From contig NZ_CP015249.1 of the NCBI RefSeq assembly GCF_001632775.1, positions 3,080,686 to 3,144,685 on the forward strand: DNA of 64,000 nt, written 5' to 3'. This DNA comes from Dokdonella koreensis DS-123 (GTDB lineage: Bacteria; Pseudomonadota; Gammaproteobacteria; Xanthomonadales; Rhodanobacteraceae). The position numbers were made by a program, and so were the translations under genes. Below, in pieces: positions 9,251 through 18,469 of the stretch; position 1 is the stretch's first letter; each line of letters opens with the position of its first letter. The notes beneath the pieces were generated by a model. That model searched no databases. It saw only the letters and a program-made list of their open reading frames with translations, and was not told the origin of the DNA.

Positions 9251-10650
9251 TCCCCCGAACCGGACCGTCCTGCGTGGTCGCCGCCGGCGGCAGCCGGGGC
9301 ACCGGCCCCTCGCCCGCCCTTGCGCCGGCCACCGCGCCGACGCTTGCGACGCGGCGTGTCGGTGGTGCCGGCCGCCGGAGCCGGCGGCGGCGTGACGAGG
9401 CGCTCGGCCAGCACCGCCTGATCGACGACCTGGGCTTCGGTCCACCACTGCGCGAGTTCGACCAGTTCGGGCTCGGCCTCGGCGCGCAGCACCAGGAAAT
9501 CGTAGGCAGCCCGGAAGCGCGGGTGGGCCAGCAGGCGGAAGACGCGCTTGCGCACGCGCTGCTCGAAGCGCGGCTGCAGGGCCCAGATGTCCTCGATCGC
9601 GAAGCCGAAGCGGCGCGGGACCGCGACACGCTCGACCTGCGCGCGCATGACCCGGTCGGCCGCCTGGGTCCAGGCGGCGGCGCTTTCCGTGCCGCGTGCG
9701 ACCAGCCGCTCCACCTCGTCGCGGACCGGCTGCCAGAGCAGCGCCGCAAACAGGAACGCCGGCGTCACGCCCTTTTCGTCGCGCACGCGCTCGTCGGTGC
9801 TGCGGAAGGTCGCCTCGAGCAGGCCGCGGAAGCGGTCGGCGTGCGGACCGGCCAGCGAGCGCGCAGTGGCCGGAAAGACCTCCTCGAGCAGGCCGTACCG
9901 TTCGAGCGTACGGAAGCTCGCCAGGCCGTGACCGGCCAGGAACAGCTTGAGCGTCTCGTCGAACAGGCGCGCCGGTGCGGCGTCGCGCAGCAGCGGCGCC
10001 AGTTGTGCGAACGGTGCCGCCGCCTCGGCGGAGATCGAGAAGTCGAGCTTCGCCGCGAGGCGCGCCGCGCGCAGCATGCGCACCGGATCTTCGCGATAGC
10101 GCAGTTCCGGATCGCCGATCAGGCGCATCGTGCGCTGCTCCAGGTCATGCATCCCGCCGACGTAGTCGCGGACGCTGAAATCGGAGATGTCGTAGTAGAG
10201 CGCGTTGACGGTGAAGTCGCGCCGGACCGCGTCCTCCTCGATCGTGCCGTAGACGTTGTCGCGCACGATGCGTCCGTCGACCACGTGGCGGTCGCCGCTG
10301 CCGTCGTCGCTGCTGCCGCGGAAGGTCGCCACCTCGACGATCTCGCGGCCGAACACCACGTGCGCCAAGCGGAAGCGCCGGCCGATCAGCCGGCAGTTGC
10401 GGAACAGCGAGCGGATCTGCTCGGGCGTCGCGTTGGTCGCGACGTCGAAGTCCTTCGGATGCCCGCCCAGCAGCAGGTCGCGGACCGCGCCGCCGACGAG
10501 GAAGGCCGCATAGCCCGCTTCGTTGAGACGGTAGAGGACGCGCAGCGCTCCGTTGGAGATGTTCTTGCGGGATATCGCATGCTCGGAGCGGGCGATCACG
10601 CGCAGATGCGGCGTGACGTCGCCGACCGGATTCGTTTCGGGAGAATTCAT
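9247..10650 (-). CDS. pcnB: Poly(A) polymerase I
   Basis: 467 residues. It adds 3' poly(A) tails that mark RNAs for decay. The class II nucleotidyltransferase core is visible near residues 50-75: FLVGGAVRDLLLG followed by KDFDVATNATPEQ with catalytic aspartates. RNA-binding motifs and a basic tail (RRKRRRGGRRKGG) follow, typical of PcnB rather than the CCA-adding enzyme. Head of the pcnB-folK-panB-panC unit, an order also found in enterobacteria. Confidence 0.94.
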   Translation of the reverse strand: MNSPETNPVGDVTPHLRVIARSEHAISRKNISNGALRVLYRLNEAGYAAFLVGGAVRDLLLGGHPKDFDVATNATPEQIRSLFRNCRLIGRRFRLAHVVFGREIVEVATFRGSSDDGSGDRHVVDGRIVRDNVYGTIEEDAVRRDFTVNALYYDISDFSVRDYVGGMHDLEQRTMRLIGDPELRYREDPVRMLRAARLAAKLDFSISAEAAAPFAQLAPLLRDAAPARLFDETLKLFLAGHGLASFRTLERYGLLEEVFPATARSLAGPHADRFRGLLEATFRSTDERVRDEKGVTPAFLFAALLWQPVRDEVERLVARGTESAAAWTQAADRVMRAQVERVAVPRRFGFAIEDIWALQPRFEQRVRKRVFRLLAHPRFRAAYDFLVLRAEAEPELVELAQWWTEAQVVDQAVLAERLVTPPPAPAAGTTDTPRRKRRRGGRRKGGRGAGAPAAAGGDHAGRSGSGE

Positions 10651-10706
10651 TCAGTGATGGCTTGATCCACGACGGACGCCCGTGGGACGGGAGTGAAATC
10701 TTTCGA

Positions 10707-10734
10707 TTGCCGGGCGTTGGGTTTCCGTTATACT
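10707..10734 (+). promoter_or_regulatory. Promoter of tRNA-Glu with GC-rich discriminator
   Basis: TTGCCG (10707-10712), 16-base spacer, TATACT (10729-10734), then ACGCGCCCCC before the expected start. A GC-rich discriminator is the hallmark of stringently controlled stable-RNA promoters. Confidence 0.75.
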
Positions 10735-10763
10735 ACGCGCCCCCTGCGGAACCCAAGCTCCGC

Positions 10764-10839
10764 GCTCCCTTCGTCTAGTGGTCTAGGACACCGCCCTCTC
10801 AAGGCGGGAACACGAGTTCGAACCTCGTAGGGAGCGCCA
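10764..10839 (+). tRNA. tRNA-Glu (anticodon CTC)
   Basis: A 76-base cloverleaf with acceptor GCTCCCT pairing AGGGAGC, discriminator G and encoded CCA. The anticodon stem CCGCC/GGCGG encloses loop CTCTCAA, giving anticodon CTC (codon GAG). The T-arm ACGAG-TTCGAAC-CTCGT is canonical. GAG is the dominant Glu codon in such GC-rich genomes. Confidence 0.97.
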
Positions 10840-10884
10840 TTCCGCCGTCTTCCGCCCTCCAGGCCAGCCGCTACTCCGCACGCC

Positions 10885-11208
10885 ATGCCCTTCGTCGTCA
10901 CCGAGAACTGCATCAAGTGCAAGTACACCGACTGCGTCGAGGTCTGCCCGGTGGACTGCTTCCATGAAGGCCCCAACTTCCTCGTGATCGATCCCGAGGA
11001 ATGCATCGACTGCACGCTGTGCGAGCCGGAATGCCCGGCCAACGCGATCTATCCCGAGGACGACGTTCCCGCCGGGCAGGAAGCGTTCATCGCGCTCAAT
11101 GCCGAGCTGGCCAAGGGCTGGCCGGTCATCACCGAGCGTGGCGAGCCGCCGGCGGACGCCAAGGAATGGGACGGCAAGCCCGGCAAGCTCCCGCTCCTCG
11201 AACGCTGA
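10885..11208 (+). CDS. fdxA: 7Fe ferredoxin, FdxA type
   Basis: 107 residues, the length of the Azotobacter FdI/FdxA class. [18 protein letters not shown] carries ligands of both clusters and [16 protein letters not shown] the second half; spacing suits one [3Fe-4S] and one [4Fe-4S]. It is a cytoplasmic electron carrier whose partners are not shown here. The ATG is 45 bases after the tRNA with no obvious terminator between and no clear ribosome binding site, so it may be read from the tRNA promoter. Confidence 0.93.
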   Translation: MPFVVTENCIKCKYTDCVEVCPVDCFHEGPNFLVIDPEECIDCTLCEPECPANAIYPEDDVPAGQEAFIALNAELAKGWPVITERGEPPADAKEWDGKPGKLPLLER

Positions 11209-11236
11209 ACCGCACGCATTGACCGGCCGGCCGGAT

Positions 11237-11256
11237 GCGCCGGTTTCAACCGGCGC
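11237..11256. terminator. Hairpin between convergent fdxA and bamC
   Basis: Seven-base perfect stem (GCGCCGG / CCGGCGC) with loop TTTCAA lies between the two stop codons. It lacks a T-run on either side, so termination activity is uncertain. Confidence 0.4.
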
Positions 11257-11308
11257 GTCGCCGCACGACGTCACCGGCCATCGTGGCGCGTGCCCGAATG
11301 TGCCGGCC

Positions 11309-11971
11309 TCAGGAAAGGCGCTGGCGCAGCGCGGCGAGCACGCCGTCGGCTGCGGCGCGGCCGGCTTCGTCGTCCGCACCCTCGATGCTGACGCGGCTGC
11401 CCTCGCCTTCGCCGCTCACGCGGATCTTCAGGCGCACCGGCGCGGAGACCTTGTCCTTGGCCATGCCGAGCGTGACCGTGCGCTTGAACCAGCCCGGCTT
11501 GCTGACGACCTCGCCTGCGGTTTCGACGTCGTAGCTCGACGTCGCCTCGTCGCTCGCGACGACGGTCGCCGCGCCGGACCGCTGCAGGGCCAGGCCGACG
11601 CGACGCCAGGTGCTTTCGACCGAATCGCTGACGAGCAGGCCCTCGCCCCCGACCTTCACGCCGGGTGACGCCGACACCGGCGGCGGCTCGGCGGTCGCGG
11701 ACGTGTCGCCGGCCGGTGGCGCGCCGAGCACCAGGGCACCGTCCTCACGGCGTACCGAACCGGCCGGATCGGAAGAGGCCGACGGCCGCGCCTCGGGAAT
11801 GACCATCGCACCGGAATTGGCCGGCGCATCGAGATCCGGCGGCACTTCGAGCGGGCGGCTCTCGACGGCGCGCTTGTACTCGTCCTTGGCGCTCTCGCGC
11901 GAAAAATACTTGCAGCCTCCGGCCAGCAGGAGCAGGGGCAGGAGCATCAGCAGCGCAATCGTTCGTTTCAC
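11309..11971 (-). CDS. bamC: BamC-like outer-membrane assembly lipoprotein
   Basis: 220 residues. A lipoprotein signal peptide ends in LAGGC with Cys20 as lipidation site. A long Pro/Ala/Ser-rich linker (about 45-105) is followed by one folded region (GLLVSDSVESTWRRVGLALQ onward), resembling a helix-grip domain. BamC is an accessory subunit of the BAM complex that inserts beta-barrels. E. coli BamC has two such domains; this one is shorter and may have one. Position directly after dapA, as in E. coli, supports the call. Confidence 0.82.
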   Translation of the reverse strand: MKRTIALLMLLPLLLLAGGCKYFSRESAKDEYKRAVESRPLEVPPDLDAPANSGAMVIPEARPSASSDPAGSVRREDGALVLGAPPAGDTSATAEPPPVSASPGVKVGGEGLLVSDSVESTWRRVGLALQRSGAATVVASDEATSSYDVETAGEVVSKPGWFKRTVTLGMAKDKVSAPVRLKIRVSGEGEGSRVSIEGADDEAGRAAADGVLAALRQRLS

Positions 11972-11998
11972 GGTTCTGTTTTCCTGTAACGGTAGGCG

Positions 11999-12913
11999 TC
12001 AGCCGGTCGCCAGCAGCGGCTCGGCGAGTCCGCAGGCGGCCAGTACGCGCTCGGCCTGACGATGATGGGCGGCCGACAGCCGCAGCAGCGGCAGACGCAG
12101 GTCTGGCCCGCCCAGGCCCAGCCGGGCCAGGCACCATTTGACGGGGATCGGGTTCGGTTCGGCCGCCAGCAGCGCATAGAGGTCCTGCAGCGCGGCATCC
12201 AGCGCTTCGGCGCGCGGCCGGTCGGCATCGGCGCAGGCCTCGGCGATCGCCTGCAGCGCGGCGGGCGCGACATTGGCCGCCACCGAGATCACGCCGTCGG
12301 CCCCGGCGAGCATCGCCCGGACGCAGGTCGGATCATCGCCGGAAAGAATGGCGAACCGGCGGGTCGTCGGCCGCGCCGCCAGCAGGCGCTCCATCCGCTC
12401 GGCATCGGCGCGGGCTTCCTTGATGGCGACGATGTTGCCCTGCGCGGCGAGCCGTTCGACGGTCTCGGGCAACAGGTCGCAGGCGGTGCGCCCCGGCACG
12501 TTGTAGAGCACGACCGGCAGGCGCCCGTGCTCGGCCACGTCCATGAAGTGGCGATAGAGCCCTTCCTGCGTCGGCCGCACGTACGGCGGCGTGACGACGA
12601 GCGCCGCTCCGGCGCCGGCATCGGCGGCACGGCGGGTCTGTTCGATCGTGCGCCGCGTCGACGCCTGGCCGGTGCCGGCCAGCACCGGGATACGGCCGGC
12701 GGCCCGCTCGACCGTGAAGGCCACCAGCGCGGAGAACTCGGCATCGTCGAGCATCGCCGCCTCGCCGGTGGAGCCGGCGGCGACCAGCGCCCGCGTACCG
12801 CCGGCGACCTGGTGGTCGATCAGGCGCCCGAAGGCCTCGAAATCGATGGGAAGCTCGCCGTCCTGCATGCGGAACGGCGTGGCCAGCGCGCAGATACTGC
12901 CGGAGAGGTTCAA
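11999..12913 (-). CDS. dapA: 4-hydroxy-tetrahydrodipicolinate synthase
   Basis: 304 residues. Condenses pyruvate with aspartate semialdehyde, the first committed step to lysine and diaminopimelate. Class I aldolase residues are in place: Tyr137 in VVLYNVPGRT and Schiff-base Lys165 in IVAIKEA; the GSTGEAAML segment carries the carboxylate-binding Thr. bamC follows by 27 bp. The C-terminal region is somewhat divergent from the E. coli form. Confidence 0.94.
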   Translation of the reverse strand: MNLSGSICALATPFRMQDGELPIDFEAFGRLIDHQVAGGTRALVAAGSTGEAAMLDDAEFSALVAFTVERAAGRIPVLAGTGQASTRRTIEQTRRAADAGAGAALVVTPPYVRPTQEGLYRHFMDVAEHGRLPVVLYNVPGRTACDLLPETVERLAAQGNIVAIKEARADAERMERLLAARPTTRRFAILSGDDPTCVRAMLAGADGVISVAANVAPAALQAIAEACADADRPRAEALDAALQDLYALLAAEPNPIPVKWCLARLGLGGPDLRLPLLRLSAAHHRQAERVLAACGLAEPLLATG

Positions 12914-13066
12914 GGCGTGAAAAACGGGCCGATGAGGTCGATCGATAGTACCGGCTGCGCCCTGCGCCAGTCCATCCCGGCACCCCGCGATCCGGCCGCC
13001 GTCCAGCGGCCGTTCACCGCCTGCGGCAGGCGCCGGTCACGGCGCCGACATCGGCACGGGCGATTC

Positions 13067-13095
13067 TTGCGGCACCACGGGCCGGCAAGTATGCT
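13067..13095 (+). promoter_or_regulatory. Candidate sigma-70 promoter of gcvR
   Basis: TTGCGG (13067-13072), exact 17-base spacer, TATGCT (13090-13095), about 80 bases upstream of the gcvR start in the dapA/gcvR divergent gap. Confidence 0.6.
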
Positions 13096-13179
13096 GGCTC
13101 GGACGCCGCTCCGGCGCCATGCACCTCCCGCCGCAGGGAGGTGTGCCGGACTCCGCGAGACGAGGCAGGAAGGCAGACT

Positions 13180-13740
13180 TTGAGCGAAATCGCACCGCGT
13201 CCCTCTGCAAACGACAACTACCTGCTGATCAATGCATTCGGCAAGCCTGCCGGGTCCCCGCTGCTGGCGATCAGCAAGCGGATCACGGACTGCGGCTGCA
13301 ATCTGGCCGAAGCGCGGGTTTCCACGCTCGGCAGCGAACTGTGCGTGCTGGCGCTGGCGCAGGGCTCGTGGGATGCGATCGCCAAGCTCGAGAACGCCCT
13401 GGCGCGTCTCGACCGGGACGGCGGCCTGCGCCTGGGCCATTTCCGCACCAGCGCGCACCAGCCGCAGCCCAACCTGCTGCCGTACGTGATCGAGGTCATC
13501 GCGGCCGACAAGCCCGGCGTGCTGTTCCAGCTCGCCGAGTTCTTCGCCGGTCGCAGCATCTCGATCGAGCAGCTGCATTCCTCGCGCTACCGCGCGATGC
13601 AGACCGGTGCCGACATGTTCTCCGCGCAGATCACGATCGGCATCCCCAATACGATGCACATCGCGGCGCTGCGCGACGATTTCCTCGAGTTCTGCGACGG
13701 ACTGAACCTGGACGCGATCATGGATCCGATGAAATTCTGA
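13180..13740 (+). CDS. gcvR: Glycine cleavage system transcriptional repressor-like, two ACT domains
   Basis: 186 residues from a TTG start, chosen because AGGAAGG (13167-13173) sits six bases in front. Two ACT domains are visible: NYLLINAFGKPAGSPLLAISKRI near the N-terminus and YVIEVIAADKPGVLFQLAEFF from about residue 98. In E. coli GcvR binds GcvA and represses the glycine cleavage operon when glycine is absent. The dapA-gcvR-bcp order matches E. coli. Confidence 0.85.
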   Translation: MSEIAPRPSANDNYLLINAFGKPAGSPLLAISKRITDCGCNLAEARVSTLGSELCVLALAQGSWDAIAKLENALARLDRDGGLRLGHFRTSAHQPQPNLLPYVIEVIAADKPGVLFQLAEFFAGRSISIEQLHSSRYRAMQTGADMFSAQITIGIPNTMHIAALRDDFLEFCDGLNLDAIMDPMKF

Positions 13741-13794
13741 TCGAACGATGCGGTCCCTCGACCACGACGAGAACGGCAGGACACTCCAGCGAAG

Positions 13795-14256
13795 ATGATC
13801 GAAATCGGCACGCAGGTTCCCGCGCTTTCCGGAACGATCCAGGACGGCTCGGCGCTTTCCCTCGGGCAGCTGCGCGGACGGTTCGTCGCGATCTACTTCT
13901 ACCCCAAGGACAACACCACCGGCTGCACGCGTGAGGCACAGGACTTCCGCGACCTGCAGCCGGCCTTCGAGCGCCGCAACTGCACGATCCTCGGCGTATC
14001 GCGCGACTCGCCCGCCAGCCACCGGCGATTCATCGAGAAGCAGGCGCTGCCGTTCGCACTGGTGGCCGACACCGACGAGACCTGGTGCCGCGCGTTCGAC
14101 GTGATCCACGAGAAGACGCTCTACGGCAAGCGCTACCTGGGCATCGTGCGCAGCACGTTCCTGATCGGCCCCGACGGGACGCTGGTGGACGCCTGGCGCA
14201 ACGTCAAGGTCCCCGGGCACGCCGCCGCCGTCCTGGCGCGCCTGACCGACGCGTGA
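13795..14256 (+). CDS. bcp: Peroxiredoxin of the BCP/PrxQ family
   Basis: 153 residues, thiol peroxidase for hydrogen peroxide and organic peroxides. The peroxidatic Cys44 is in DNTTGCTREAQDF. The resolving Cys usual five residues later is Gln49, and the alternative PrxQ resolving position (in RRFIEKQALPF) also lacks Cys. Remaining cysteines are Cys63 and Cys98. It could work as a 1-Cys enzyme or use Cys63 or Cys98. It follows gcvR by 54 bp. Confidence 0.93.
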   Translation: MIEIGTQVPALSGTIQDGSALSLGQLRGRFVAIYFYPKDNTTGCTREAQDFRDLQPAFERRNCTILGVSRDSPASHRRFIEKQALPFALVADTDETWCRAFDVIHEKTLYGKRYLGIVRSTFLIGPDGTLVDAWRNVKVPGHAAAVLARLTDA

Positions 14257-14338
14257 AGCGACCCCGTCCCGCCATTCCCGTCACGCGGCCGCCGGCGGCG
14301 CGCGCCATCTCAATCCCTTCCTCCACCGAGAGCCTGGC

Positions 14339-15739
14339 ATGACCCGAGGCAAACGCATCTACGTGCTCGACACCAACGTGCTCATGCACGACCCGACGTC
14401 GCTGTTCCGCTTCGAGGAACACGACGTGTTCGTCCCGATGACCGTACTGGAGGAACTGGACGCCGCAAAGAAGGGCACCTCGGAAGTCTCGCGCAACGCG
14501 CGCCAGGTCAGCCGGTTCATCAACGAGCTGATCGAGCGCGGCAACGGCCGCGGCATCGCCGAAGGCCTCGACCTGCAGTTGCCGCAGGGGCTTCGCCTCG
14601 ACCGCGGCAAGCAGGCCGGCCGGCTGTACTTCGAAACCCGGCCGATCGAGAACGGTGCCGAAGCGGCGCGTAAGCGCGCCGTCCCCGACAACCTGATCCT
14701 CGCCTCGGTCCTGCACCTGCGCGAGCAGCGGCCCAAGACGCCGGTGGTGCTGGTCACCAAGGACATCAACCTGCGCATCAAGGCGTCGATCTACGGCGTG
14801 GCGGCGGAGGACTACGAGAACGATCGCGCGCTGGACGACTTCAGCCTGCTCTACGCCGGCCACGCCGAGCTGCCGGTCGACTTCTGGGACCGCCACCCGG
14901 AGCTGCGTTCGTGGTCCGAGCGCGGGCATACCTACTACGAGGTCAAATGCCGCAAGGACGAGCAGTGGCATCCGCACGAATGCCTCTACCTGCCCGGCGA
15001 GGACGACGTGGAGATGCGCGTCCTGGCGATCGACAACCGCAAGGCCACGCTGCAGATCCTCGACGACTACGTCAACGGCTCGCATTCGGTCTGGGGCATC
15101 CACGCCCGCAACCGTGAGCAGAACTTCGCGCTGAACCTGCTGATGGATCCGGACGTGGACTTCGTCAGCCTGCTCGGCACGGCCGGCAGCGGCAAGACGC
15201 TGCTGGCGCTCGCCGCCGGACTGGCGCAGACGATGGACCAGCAGCGCTACCGCGAGATCATCATGACGCGTGCGACCGTCTCGGTCGGCGAGGACATCGG
15301 CTTCCTGCCGGGCACGGAAGAGGAAAAGATGACGCCGTGGATGGGCGCGCTGACCGACAACCTGGAAGTGCTGACCAACCCGCAGGAAGGCGGCTCCTGG
15401 GGCCGCGCCGCGACCAACGACCTGCTCGCCTCGCGCATCAAGATCCGTTCGATGAACTTCATGCGCGGCCGCACCTTCCAGAACCGCTACGTGATCATCG
15501 ACGAGGCGCAGAACCTGACGCCCAAGCAGATGAAGACGCTGATCACGCGGGCCGGCCCCGGCTGCAAGATGATCTGCCTCGGCAACGTCGAGCAGATCGA
15601 CACCCCGTACCTGACCGAGACCACCTCGGGCCTCACCTACACGGTGGACCGCTTCAAGACCTGGGAGCACAGCGGCCACATCACGCTGCGCCGCGGCGAG
15701 CGGTCGCGCCTGGCCGATCGCGCCTCGGAAATGCTCTGA
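14339..15739 (+). CDS. PIN-PhoH fusion ATPase (PhoH2 type)
   Basis: 466 residues. The N-terminal PIN-type nuclease domain starts YVLDTNVLMHDP (Asp11) and includes a conserved acidic VLEELD and VTKDINLRIKA. The C-terminal PhoH ATPase has Walker A GTAGSGKTLL at 280-289 and Walker B YVIIDEAQNLTPKQ. PhoH2 proteins act as RNA helicase/ribonucleases in studied examples. The protein is complete, the ATG is 83 bp past bcp, and no antitoxin-like ORF precedes it. Confidence 0.9.
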   Translation: MTRGKRIYVLDTNVLMHDPTSLFRFEEHDVFVPMTVLEELDAAKKGTSEVSRNARQVSRFINELIERGNGRGIAEGLDLQLPQGLRLDRGKQAGRLYFETRPIENGAEAARKRAVPDNLILASVLHLREQRPKTPVVLVTKDINLRIKASIYGVAAEDYENDRALDDFSLLYAGHAELPVDFWDRHPELRSWSERGHTYYEVKCRKDEQWHPHECLYLPGEDDVEMRVLAIDNRKATLQILDDYVNGSHSVWGIHARNREQNFALNLLMDPDVDFVSLLGTAGSGKTLLALAAGLAQTMDQQRYREIIMTRATVSVGEDIGFLPGTEEEKMTPWMGALTDNLEVLTNPQEGGSWGRAATNDLLASRIKIRSMNFMRGRTFQNRYVIIDEAQNLTPKQMKTLITRAGPGCKMICLGNVEQIDTPYLTETTSGLTYTVDRFKTWEHSGHITLRRGERSRLADRASEML

Positions 15740-15874
15740 CGGTCCGCGCGCGGCCGCAGACCGGCCGCCGCGGCGGGCACAGCGACGAACGCCAGGGATG
15801 GCGCGGCGCCTCGGAAACGGGGGGACCGGAAGCCGGCGATCAGGCCGGGAGGCGTCGCGGCGACGCCGGGGCGA

Positions 15875-17056
15875 TCAGAAACTCAGTGCCCAGAGCGCTT
15901 CGAACTCGACGCGGCTCGCCGAGGACGGCGTGCGGTGCGTCGGCAGGCCGAGGATGTACGGCTGCGGCGCGTAGTTGGCCAGCACCGTCATGCGCGCACT
16001 GCGGCCGGTCGGCCGCGACCAGCCGAGCGAGACCGCGTAGTCGGCGACGTCGGGGGCCAGGGCGCGGCGCAGCAGCTCGGAGGTCGGCTCGGGCTGCTGG
16101 CGCGTGGTGTAGCGAAGCTGCAGGTCGCCGAACGAGCGGTTGCGCCAGGTGGAACCCACGCTGTAGACGGTCAGGTCGCGCCACGCGAACGTCGGGCTGA
16201 GCCCGTCGCCGAGCAGGGCCAGCACGCGATTGGGCAGGCCGTTGCTGGTGAACGGCGTGACGCCGCTGTACATGATGCGGTCGACGCCGAGGTCGAACGT
16301 CAGCGAAGGCACCAAGGCATAGGACAGCCCGAGGTTGGCCTGCGCCGGGATGTCGAACTGGCCCGGGTCGGAATAGACGCCGCGGTAGTTCGAGAACGCG
16401 TCCATGTTGACGCGCGACTGGTAGCCGCCGCTCCATTCGAAGCGCTCGCCGAGCCGGTAGGCCACGTCGAAACGAACACCGGTACCGGACGAGGTCTCGC
16501 TGGCGGCCCAGCTCGGCGGACGGTACTGGCTCTGCCAGTCGACCACGCCGAGCCCGAGGCTCGCGAACCGCTGGTAGGCCAGCAGCGCCGAAACGCCCAG
16601 CGCCCCATCGGCGCCGAACCGGAACGTCATCGACGGCGCGACGACCGTGCGCTCGAGCCCCGGCTGCGGCAGTTCGAACAGACGCTGCCCGGCCGGGGTC
16701 GGCCGTGCGGCGGTCTCCGATACGTTGCCGCTGGCGATCGAGAGCGAAAGGCGTGCCGCTGCCGGCGCATCGGCCACCAGCGACGGGAACAGGGACGGGC
16801 GCGCGGTCACCAGCGCGTCGGTCACTTTCGGAATCATGGCTTCGGTAGCCGGGAGCAAGGCCCAGGCGAAGCGCGGCGTTACACTCGCAAAGGCATAGCT
16901 GCGCCAGCGATCGAGCGCGGAATCGGCAGGGCCGGCTCCACGCGCCTGCGCCGATTCACTCGACGGCGCCGCCTGCGCAAAAGAAAGGGGGAGCGCCAGT
17001 ACGATACTGAGCGCTCCCGCCAATCTGCCTGTAGTCGCTGATGATGCCCGCTGCAT
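15875..17056 (-). CDS. FadL/OmpP1-type outer-membrane transport protein
   Basis: 393 residues with a signal peptide ([19 protein letters not shown]). The barrel region shows the family pattern [34 protein letters not shown] and [14 protein letters not shown]. The protein ends in Phe (LWALSF), the signature of BAM-inserted barrels. FadL proteins let hydrophobic compounds cross the outer membrane; the ligand here is unknown. The start at 17056 follows a weak AGGG. A consensus promoter lies 60-90 bases upstream. Confidence 0.8.
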   Translation of the reverse strand: MQRASSATTGRLAGALSIVLALPLSFAQAAPSSESAQARGAGPADSALDRWRSYAFASVTPRFAWALLPATEAMIPKVTDALVTARPSLFPSLVADAPAAARLSLSIASGNVSETAARPTPAGQRLFELPQPGLERTVVAPSMTFRFGADGALGVSALLAYQRFASLGLGVVDWQSQYRPPSWAASETSSGTGVRFDVAYRLGERFEWSGGYQSRVNMDAFSNYRGVYSDPGQFDIPAQANLGLSYALVPSLTFDLGVDRIMYSGVTPFTSNGLPNRVLALLGDGLSPTFAWRDLTVYSVGSTWRNRSFGDLQLRYTTRQQPEPTSELLRRALAPDVADYAVSLGWSRPTGRSARMTVLANYAPQPYILGLPTHRTPSSASRVEFEALWALSF

Positions 17057-17117
17057 TGCCCTGTGCTGCGGTCCCTGGAGTGTTGAGTGCTGTGCTGTTG
17101 CCGCGTGAAGCGAGCCG

Positions 17118-17146
17118 ATTATGGGAAAAACGCAACAGCGTGTCAA
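17118..17146 (-). promoter_or_regulatory. Near-consensus sigma-70 promoter of the FadL-like gene
   Basis: On the minus strand TTGACA (17146-17141), exactly 17 bases, then CATAAT (17123-17118). Eleven of twelve consensus positions match, the strongest promoter seen in the window. Confidence 0.85.
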
Positions 17147-17271
17147 GCACGCAACACCCGTGCTGCCGCCGGAACCCGTTGAGCACCTGTGATAAATCGC
17201 CCGGACCCGGCACGGACCGCCGATCCGGGCACAATGCCCCGCACCTTTCGTTGCCAAAATACAACACCACG

Positions 17272-18090
17272 ATGACCCATCGATTCCCGCCCGCCCCTCC
17301 CGCCGTCCTGACGATCGCCGGCTCCGATTCCGGAGGCGGCGCCGGCATCCAGGCGGACCTGGCGACCTTCTCCGCCTTCGGTACCCACGGCCTGTGCGCG
17401 ATCACCGCCATCACGGCCCAGAACACGCGCGCCGTCACCGGGATCCAGCAGGTCTCGGCCCGGCTGCTGCGCGGACAGATCGACGCGGTGTTCGCGGACT
17501 TCCGGGTCGCCGCCGTCAAGATCGGCATGCTCGGCACCACCACGGCGGCGCGCCTCGTCGGCCAGGCGCTGGCCGAACATCCGCACGTGCCGGTCGTGCT
17601 CGATCCGGTGATGATCGCGACCAGCGGCGCGACGCTGGCCGCGGCGAACATCGTCGCCGCGCTGCGGCGCCACCTGCTGGCGCGCGCCACCCTGGTCACC
17701 CCGAACCTGCCCGAAGCCGAGCGCCTGCTGGGCCGCACGATCCGCGACCGCGCCGGCATGCGCCAGGCCGCGCACGACCTGCGCGCGCTGGGCTGCCCGG
17801 CGGTGCTGCTCAAGGGCGGCCATCGACCGGGCCGGAAGGTCGCCGACCTGCTGCTCGACGCCGCCGGCGAGCACTGGTTCGAGCACCCGCGCCTGCCCGG
17901 CGAGGGCCACGGCACCGGCTGCACGCTGGCCGCCGCCGCCGCGGCCGGCCTCGCGCGCGGGCAACCGCTCGCCACCGCGGTGGCGGACGCGATCGACTAC
18001 GTGCACCGCGCGCTGCGGAGCGGCTATCGCCCGGGGCGTGGTCCGCTGGTCGTCCTGGACCATGCCGTGCAGGCCCTCCCGCGCCACTGA
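17272..18090 (+). CDS. thiD: Hydroxymethylpyrimidine/phosphomethylpyrimidine kinase
   Basis: 272 residues from the ATG at 17272; the in-frame upstream region crosses the divergent promoter and was excluded. ThiD phosphorylates HMP twice in thiamine synthesis. Ribokinase-superfamily motifs are clear: [17 protein letters not shown] at the N-terminus, [11 protein letters not shown] mid-protein and [13 protein letters not shown] with the catalytic anion hole near the C-terminus. No other thiamine gene is nearby. Confidence 0.95.
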   Translation: MTHRFPPAPPAVLTIAGSDSGGGAGIQADLATFSAFGTHGLCAITAITAQNTRAVTGIQQVSARLLRGQIDAVFADFRVAAVKIGMLGTTTAARLVGQALAEHPHVPVVLDPVMIATSGATLAAANIVAALRRHLLARATLVTPNLPEAERLLGRTIRDRAGMRQAAHDLRALGCPAVLLKGGHRPGRKVADLLLDAAGEHWFEHPRLPGEGHGTGCTLAAAAAAGLARGQPLATAVADAIDYVHRALRSGYRPGRGPLVVLDHAVQALPRH

Positions 18091-18148
18091 TCGGCTTATG
18101 ATCGGTCCGTCGTGCCGCCCCGGCGGATTCCAGCAAGGAGATCCCACA

Positions 18149-18469
18149 ATGCCCTCTTCCATCCCGGCTTTCCTGCGCCCGTCCTGGCTGCTGACACTGC
18201 TGCTCGGACCGGCCTGCGCACTCGCCGCCGAGCCGCAGGCGCTGCCGCTGGCCGCGGCACCGGCCCTCGAGGCCGGGACGGCGCCGGCCAAGGCGGCTGC
18301 GCCGCTCGCCGTGCCGCCGCCGCAGCTGGCCGGCACGGTGGCGACTCTCGAAGCGGACGGCACCGTCGCGATCCAGTGCCGCGACATCCCGAACCTGGAC
18401 GCCCGCCCGACCTTCCTCGAACGCGCCGAGCGGCGCCGCGCCCAGGCCGCTGCGGAGCAGTCCGAATGA
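18149..18469 (+). CDS. Small secreted protein coupled to a metalloprotease
   Basis: 106 residues. A strong AAGGAG lies eight bases before the ATG. The signal peptide (LLTLLLGPACALAAEP) is followed by an Ala/Pro-rich stretch and a short C-terminal region with a single Cys in AIQCRDIPN. No family recognised. The stop overlaps the next ATG (ATGA), so it should be translated together with the protease. It could be an inhibitor, chaperone or substrate of that enzyme; this is inference from coupling only. Confidence 0.7.
   Translation: MPSSIPAFLRPSWLLTLLLGPACALAAEPQALPLAAAPALEAGTAPAKAAAPLAVPPPQLAGTVATLEADGTVAIQCRDIPNLDARPTFLERAERRRAQAAAEQSE

Noticed and set aside
14339-15739. PIN domain as a toxin-antitoxin toxin
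   Set aside because: It is fused to a PhoH ATPase with intact Walker motifs and has no small antitoxin ORF in front.
15875-17257. Longer start of the FadL-like protein at 17257
   Set aside because: The extension has no family match, crosses the consensus promoter and hides the signal peptide that begins at 17056.
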